Shown piece after piece: positions 59,031 to 64,000 of a DNA stretch of 64,000 nt (position 1 is its first letter; each line of letters begins with the position of its first letter). The notes under the pieces are model-generated. The model was given only the letters and a program-made list of their open reading frames with translations, searched no databases and was not told the DNA's origin. Position numbers and translations under genes: made by a program. Source of the DNA: Macrocystis pyrifera (taxonomy: Eukaryota > Sar > Phaeophyceae > Laminariales > Laminariaceae); contig JASSKH010000025.1 in assembly GCA_031763025.1 (NCBI GenBank), positions 10,942,665-11,006,664 on the forward strand, written 5' to 3'.

Positions 59031-61146
59031 AATATTTCTTTAGACAAGGCTTACGAGCGTACCCAGTAGAAAGAAGAATCCACAGTAGCAGCAAAAAGAG
59101 GGTGCTGATGATATCAACCTACAACAGTGAAATAAGGCTCCCTGGCTATGGTCAGCGTTGCGTGTGCAAACTGTACGTCGGTGTGGTCTTGGGCGGGGCG
59201 CAACATGCCGACTGTTGCCATGAAGAGCATTAATAGGATTTTCCGCGTATGACACAAACGACAAGCGGTTCCTTGTGGACAGAGCCCGGACATTTGTGGC
59301 AACATCCAGTACTCGTGGCTCGTGGCACGTACTCGGCAAGCGTTCCTCCGAGAGACTTCTCATCAATATCTCACTGATCCAAAAAATAATACGTTTCTAA
59401 CATGTACATACGAATATTAATAGTGCTGTAGGACCTCTGTTACCATAGTTAGCTAAATTTGGCAACGTCTCCCAGAGGGAAATTTTCTTTTTCCTTTCTC
59501 GCTTTAGTTTGAGCCGGTCGATACATCTCGGAATGTTGCTTAAGCTGTAAGTCAGAAAAGCTGGCCGGTGTGATACTACACTATTTTGCAAATATGGGGA
59601 ATGAGCAATTTGGCTGGTACTGTCTGCTGCAGATGGACAATCACGTGACGTCATGGCAAGTGACGGCTATATCTGGGGACACGTACGAAATTTCCCCGTC
59701 TATTGAAAAAAGTTTTACAACAAAATTAAAAACCGTATTCGACGATTTGTTGCACGTCGTTTTTTTTTCTACGGTACTTGCGTATTTATTTCGCGATTGT
59801 TTTTTTTTGCCGTTGCCACGCGTATGTAGGGAGCTTGATGAGATGAAAAAAAATAGGCACCTTGCCGCTACTTTTTTAATTCCACAAGGGGTTCGCAGAG
59901 AGATATGGAGACGCTTTTTTGGTAGGGGGGGGGATGAGGGTTTGCGGGATCGTGACGGCAAAAAAAAAGCGGGTTACGTGACCGACGTGACGTGGTGACG
60001 GCGCGTACCGTGAGACGTCATTCCTCATCTTTGACTGCAAATACCACTTCATTCAGCGTTGCTCTGCTGCTGTGCTAGTTCGTTATTTTCTGTTGATAGT
60101 ATTCATATTTAATACCTGTACCTGGTATTAACGTATTAATGGTACTGGGTAGCATGCTGGGGGTTACGTGTATTAGTATGATACGCACACCAGCATATCG
60201 GTGCAGCCGTACCGCCATGGGAATAAATGAAGAAACTGAAAAAAAATCAGCTTGAAAACTTGAAAGAAAACAACAAACATCACAGCGTAGTCGGTCAGTG
60301 ACTACCAGCAAGCTTCAAGGAAGTTAATCCCTTTTCCTACGGCTGGCCTTGGCCCAAGGCACCATTTGTTACAATAACATTATTAATACTATTAATAGGA
60401 AAAACCTATGACGGGGACCAAAAAAAGAACGTGCAAGATATGAACATGTATATGCTTTCGCACGCACCCAGTCGCACGCGCCCGGAATAAGCAAGTCAGC
60501 CTAAGCCCGATTTCACGTATATTGTGAGAGGGCCGGTACTGCTGTATACAAGGTATCAGGTATACCCACGCCAAATACACGCTCGTACATACACACAGCA
60601 GTTACTACTGCTGTAGTGGATAAATATTTCCTACCGCCGGGGATAAGAGGGAATGATGGCTTTCGGTTTATATTGGTTCACCTTTGTACACACCCACTGA
60701 ACGAACACATACACAGGCTGTACAATCCGTTATATCAAGTATGTATCGTACAGCCCTCGCGCGCAGTCTGTTAGCAAAAAAAAGTGCCTGGGAAGTCGCC
60801 ATTTGTACGTGCCATCTATATTCGAATGTACTCGTGTATATGATGCGGCGTTTCAAGTAACACCCGAGCTAACACGCCCCCTTGGACGAATTCGAGACCC
60901 GACTTCCTCTAAAACATGGGGGGCACACACAACAAAAATAGTGGCTCTGCTGGAAAGATTTCGGCGACAAGGTTGCACAGACACATCGCTCGGGGTATTC
61001 AGTACGCCCTCCCGGTTGTCGAGTAAAATCGTCCGAGGGGTTGTGTTATCTTAAATGCTATACGGTACACGTACAGCATTCGCAGTCTGTAAAAGTATCA
61101 TACCAATGCCAGTCTACTGAAGATGGCGAGATGGAGTTCGGAACGT
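59031..61146. other. Non-coding stretch
   Basis: No gene is supported. A plus-strand frame at 59594-59998 (MGNEQFGWYCLLQMDN) is partly built from T and A runs and has no recognised motif. TATTAATA words recur at 59410, 60132 and 60378. Confidence 0.4.
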
Positions 61147-62575
61147 ACGTAGTCCTTTTGCGAGTCATTGGCTTCCAGCGCCGACTTCGTACTGACCACA
61201 CCACCAGTACGCGAAGGCCTTCAAGATGACACGTCGCGCGAGTATCGAAACGAGCATCCGTAAACGGCGGCTCTTCTTTGCGGGGGCCGTGGCACGGCAA
61301 AGCAAGGAGCGATCACTCAGTCGGGGGTAATGTCCGGGACGATGGCTGGTGGGGAGAACCCGTGACCTGGCGGACAGTTCAAGACTTGGCATAGATGCAT
61401 AGTCGAAGACCTTGGGGAGTTCCGAGTCACCGAAGGGTCAACGGAACTTGCCCCCTTGGTGTTTGGAGTTGAGACCGCACTGTGGTCCACCGCAGCAAAA
61501 AAGGCGGGGAAGTGGTATCGGGGGGTCCTCGAAGCAGCCGAACAGTTCATGGTGAGGTGGCACGAGAACGAGGCACAGCCTAGTAGGCAGCGCCGCGCAT
61601 CCGCCGTGGGTAGTGTCCAAGGGAAGGGGGGGGGGGGGGGGGCAACAGGAGGAGTGGAAGGGAACCCGACCAAGGCAATGCGGAGAGGGGGGGCAACAGG
61701 AGAGGAGGAGTAGAAGGAAACCGCGGAGGACGAAAGTAGGAAGGAGATGACAGACAGGGTAGCAACGCACGAGGCCGACCAGGAAGTAGAACATGCCTAT
61801 GCTACTCGTGCCGCTAACTGGTGCAGCTGGTCCGAACGTGGTCTTCCTTTGTCTTCTTTGTTTTTTTGGTGCTTGCTCCTCTGTCATTTTTACTTAATTT
61901 CCTTCTCTTCCTTTATTCCATTGATAAGCCGTAAGAAAGGAGTCGTGTGGCGTGTGGTTTGATGACGAGCTTGCTTTGCTTGTTTGGTATTGAATGACGC
62001 CGAGGGGCGGGGCCCAGTTGACGAACGCAGGACGGAGAAGGCAGACAAGGTAGCAAGGTCCCAGACGGACTACTAGGGAGAACCTGGCTACGCCACTCCT
62101 ACCACAAACTGCTGCGGCTACCTGGAGGGTGCTTTGTGCTTCTGCTTGACCGTTATTTTCCTTCGGTTCTAAGTCTAACTCTGTTTATAAGTAGTGGTGT
62201 TTTTGCTGAAGTTCGTTCTTTTCAAGTGTCTGCCACAACCCCTGGGGGGAGGCGCAGCAGTTTTTTTTCCCCGATTTTTCTCTTTCGATTTGTCTTCTTT
62301 ATTTTTTTTTCTTTCGTTTTCGCAATTCCCATAGAATGTGTGTGTCTTGCCTGTTCTATCCAGCATCATGACATGGCATTGCCTTGTATACTGACTCACC
62401 GCATGCGTAACAATGTACCAGGTAGTATCTACGAGTATGGCGTATTTTTGTGACCACATAACTGATCTCACTACTCTGGACTGAAGAATCGGCGCGGACA
62501 CTGGTGGTGCTGGATGTCGACGGGTAGGAAGAACGACCTAATGTAAAGACCACATACGTACACAGCACACGCCAC
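61147..62575 (+). mobile_element. LINE-D, 5'-truncated and decayed
   Basis: Starts in the RT C-terminal region ([17 protein letters not shown]), with a small deletion and frameshifts (GGGGGTAATGTCC near 61324). It runs through the Arg-rich end, tail and 3' module (ATCGGCGCGGACACTGG ... CTAATGTAAAGACC). The AAC tail is lost. It is the most diverged copy. Confidence 0.8.
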
Positions 62576-63723
62576 GTTCGTTGAGAATTAGGTAGTTACG
62601 AAATTCAGGCTGAGAGGTTTTTAATTATTCAACAATTTGGAGCTAAGCTCTGTGCTCAGCGAGGAACGGGACTCTAAATCCTATACATCAGCCTTCAAGG
62701 ATCTGTGCTGTGTTGAGATACGTAACAATATGCCCGGAGCCTGGACCAAAATAGGCCACGAATTCTCAACTGATGGTACTGCTGCACTGCTTTTCACGAT
62801 GCAGGTGATCATACGAAACGAGCACAACGATATTTCAGATGTACTTGTGTACCAGGTAACACCCAACTGATTTTTGTATTCATAATTTCAGAATAAGAGG
62901 TCAGGTACATTCAGAAAATAAAAAAGCACTCACAGCAATACAAGGATTATGCCCGGCGAGGAGATCGAGACTGAAAAGGCGGGCAATTAGTCGAAAAGGG
63001 TTGAAATTCCGACGAAACGGGAAAAAGAAAAATCACTCCATGTTCTATCGAACACGTACACCCGCGATGGTCAGGTAGCAAATAGATCGCCCGACTGCCT
63101 GGCTTCTTCTGACTTACGACCTTCGAACCGGTCACCGTGCCGACTACCACACGTACGTGAAAACAGGTGGTGAGTTGAATCTAACATTCAGACAAGGACT
63201 GCAGCAGCACAGCTGAAGGGAGTAAACTGGTTATTACTGCTGTTGCTCTATTGATATGTGGACAGCCAAGTACCGGGCAGCTCTTGACAGCAACGCAAGC
63301 AGTAGTACTGGTACAGCAGCCTTTAGAAAGCAACCCGCCCAAACACTGCTGTTCACTAATTCCGAGCTTTTCTTACACTACACGTACTGCTGTACCGGTA
63401 GTACATACAGGAGGGCTCTGCTCGCAGAGAGCTCAACGAAATCATGTGTACGTACCAAAGTAGGTACAACATCCATGTCGTGTTAATAAGTGCACACGTA
63501 TAACTGCCAAACTCCTGGCCACGTACGTTGACCCGGAACAAACCAACCGCCACCGAAAGAAGCTCCCAGCTGCCTAAGCGGGGCAACGCAACGCACTGAC
63601 TGTTGAACCAACACACAAGATCTTCTCGAACTGAGCATGCCAAGAGTCACCACCACGCCGGAGGTATACATAGCATACCTACAGCAGTATGTATACATAA
63701 AACTTTCAACGAGTTGATCTTAC
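62576..63723. other. No clear gene; probable intron or intergenic
   Basis: A plus-strand frame at 62640-62806 (SSVLSEERDSKSYTSAFKDL) ends near CAG|GTGATC and might be an exon, but it has no ATG. The part next to 63723 is likely an intron of the following gene. Confidence 0.3.
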
Positions 63724-63915
63724 CTGTTCAGGAATGGCGGCCTTATCTACTCCAGAGAACTCGAGCAGTGCAGCCCAGTTAAACCCGTGACTTCGTCTCC
63801 AGATGCCACGGAAATTCGCTCTGCTATCCCGCGTTCTTACTGCAGCAGCACTACTACTAGCAGTACTTGCAGTGCTAGTATTATGAATAGTAGGCGCCGT
63901 TTCTGTTGCGGCCAT
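63724..63915 (-). CDS. Candidate first exon of a host gene
   Basis: ATG 63915 in a strong context (GTGATGGCC) opens exactly 64 codons: MAATETAPTIHNTSTASTAS, an Ser/Ala-rich start, then FRGIWRRSHGFNWAALLEFS and GVDKAAIPEQ. The exon ends in phase 0 at CAG|GTAAGATC, a textbook 5' splice site; in-frame reading past it soon meets a stop. The Ser/Thr/Ala/Arg-rich start could be an organelle transit peptide. Later exons were not found. No family is recognised. Confidence 0.5.
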
Positions 63916-64000
63916 CACGACGTCAGCGGCAGCAGCAGCAGTAGTGACTAGCGGAGAGGACTGCGCCCCTGCCGCGAACTCAAGAGACTCGACGTCTACC

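Noticed and set aside
59594..59998. Plus-strand ORF MGNEQFGWYCLLQMDN as a gene
   Set aside because: Large parts come from T and A runs (FFF, KKK) and no motif is recognised.

Overview
The window is eukaryotic and dominated by transposable elements. It contains LTR retrotransposons, a LINE family, a Harbinger-type DNA transposon, a small MITE family, long-arm foldback DNA and many decayed tandem repeats. Long CAG (polyQ) tracts, interstitial CCCTAA repeats, Ty1/copia polyproteins with a Gln/Gly-rich Gag, and candidate exons ending at GTAAG or GTATGT sites fit a large intron-rich algal or other protist genome. A brown alga or related stramenopile is my guess, but nothing here proves the taxon. 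No rRNA gene, intact tRNA gene or clearly identified host gene was found.

Layout. 1-10640: a decayed TGTTA-rich satellite split by a young 7.9-kb Ty1/copia element on the minus strand (1584-9498). Its 501-bp LTRs differ only by two homopolymer indels, and its target duplication is CTGGT. 11141-12735: rearranged LTR fragments, a CCGTGG repeat carrying telomere-like units, and small polyQ ORFs. 13254-22030: a stack of insertions. Repeat R was hit by a 5'-truncated LINE (13844-21809). That LINE was hit by a Harbinger-like element (14519-16466, duplication TTA) and by a 4.4-kb non-autonomous LTR element, E3 (16722-21104, duplication GAAGG). 22400-28500: tandem duplications and LINE copies in inverted pairs. 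28500-33965: an LTR fragment, a MITE, tRNA-like (pol III-like) repeats and a second telomere-unit repeat. 34178-44106: a foldback element with arms of about 1.15 kb, whose left arm was split by a second, broken copia element (34685-41696, duplication TCTCT). 44700-48600: a LINE with a minus-strand copy inserted near its 3' end. 48600-64000: LINE ends, a 230-bp triplicated repeat, a CGCAGTA minisatellite, a MITE copy, another LINE fragment, and a few candidate host exons, the best being a minus-strand first exon at 63724-63915.

How the parts relate. The two copia elements, E3 and two related LTR fragments carry CGCTAGCG, or a one-base variant of it, near or directly at the LTR end. The three elements also share a GAGCAG(A)GGGGG polypurine tract. 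E3 lacks reverse transcriptase, so it was probably moved by enzymes of such copia elements. All LINE copies share one 3' module ending GGTTTAATGTGAAGAA plus a microsatellite, (AAC)n in one subfamily and (AC)n in the other. This explains most dispersed short repeats here. Three LINE pairs lie head to head and could give long double-stranded RNA.
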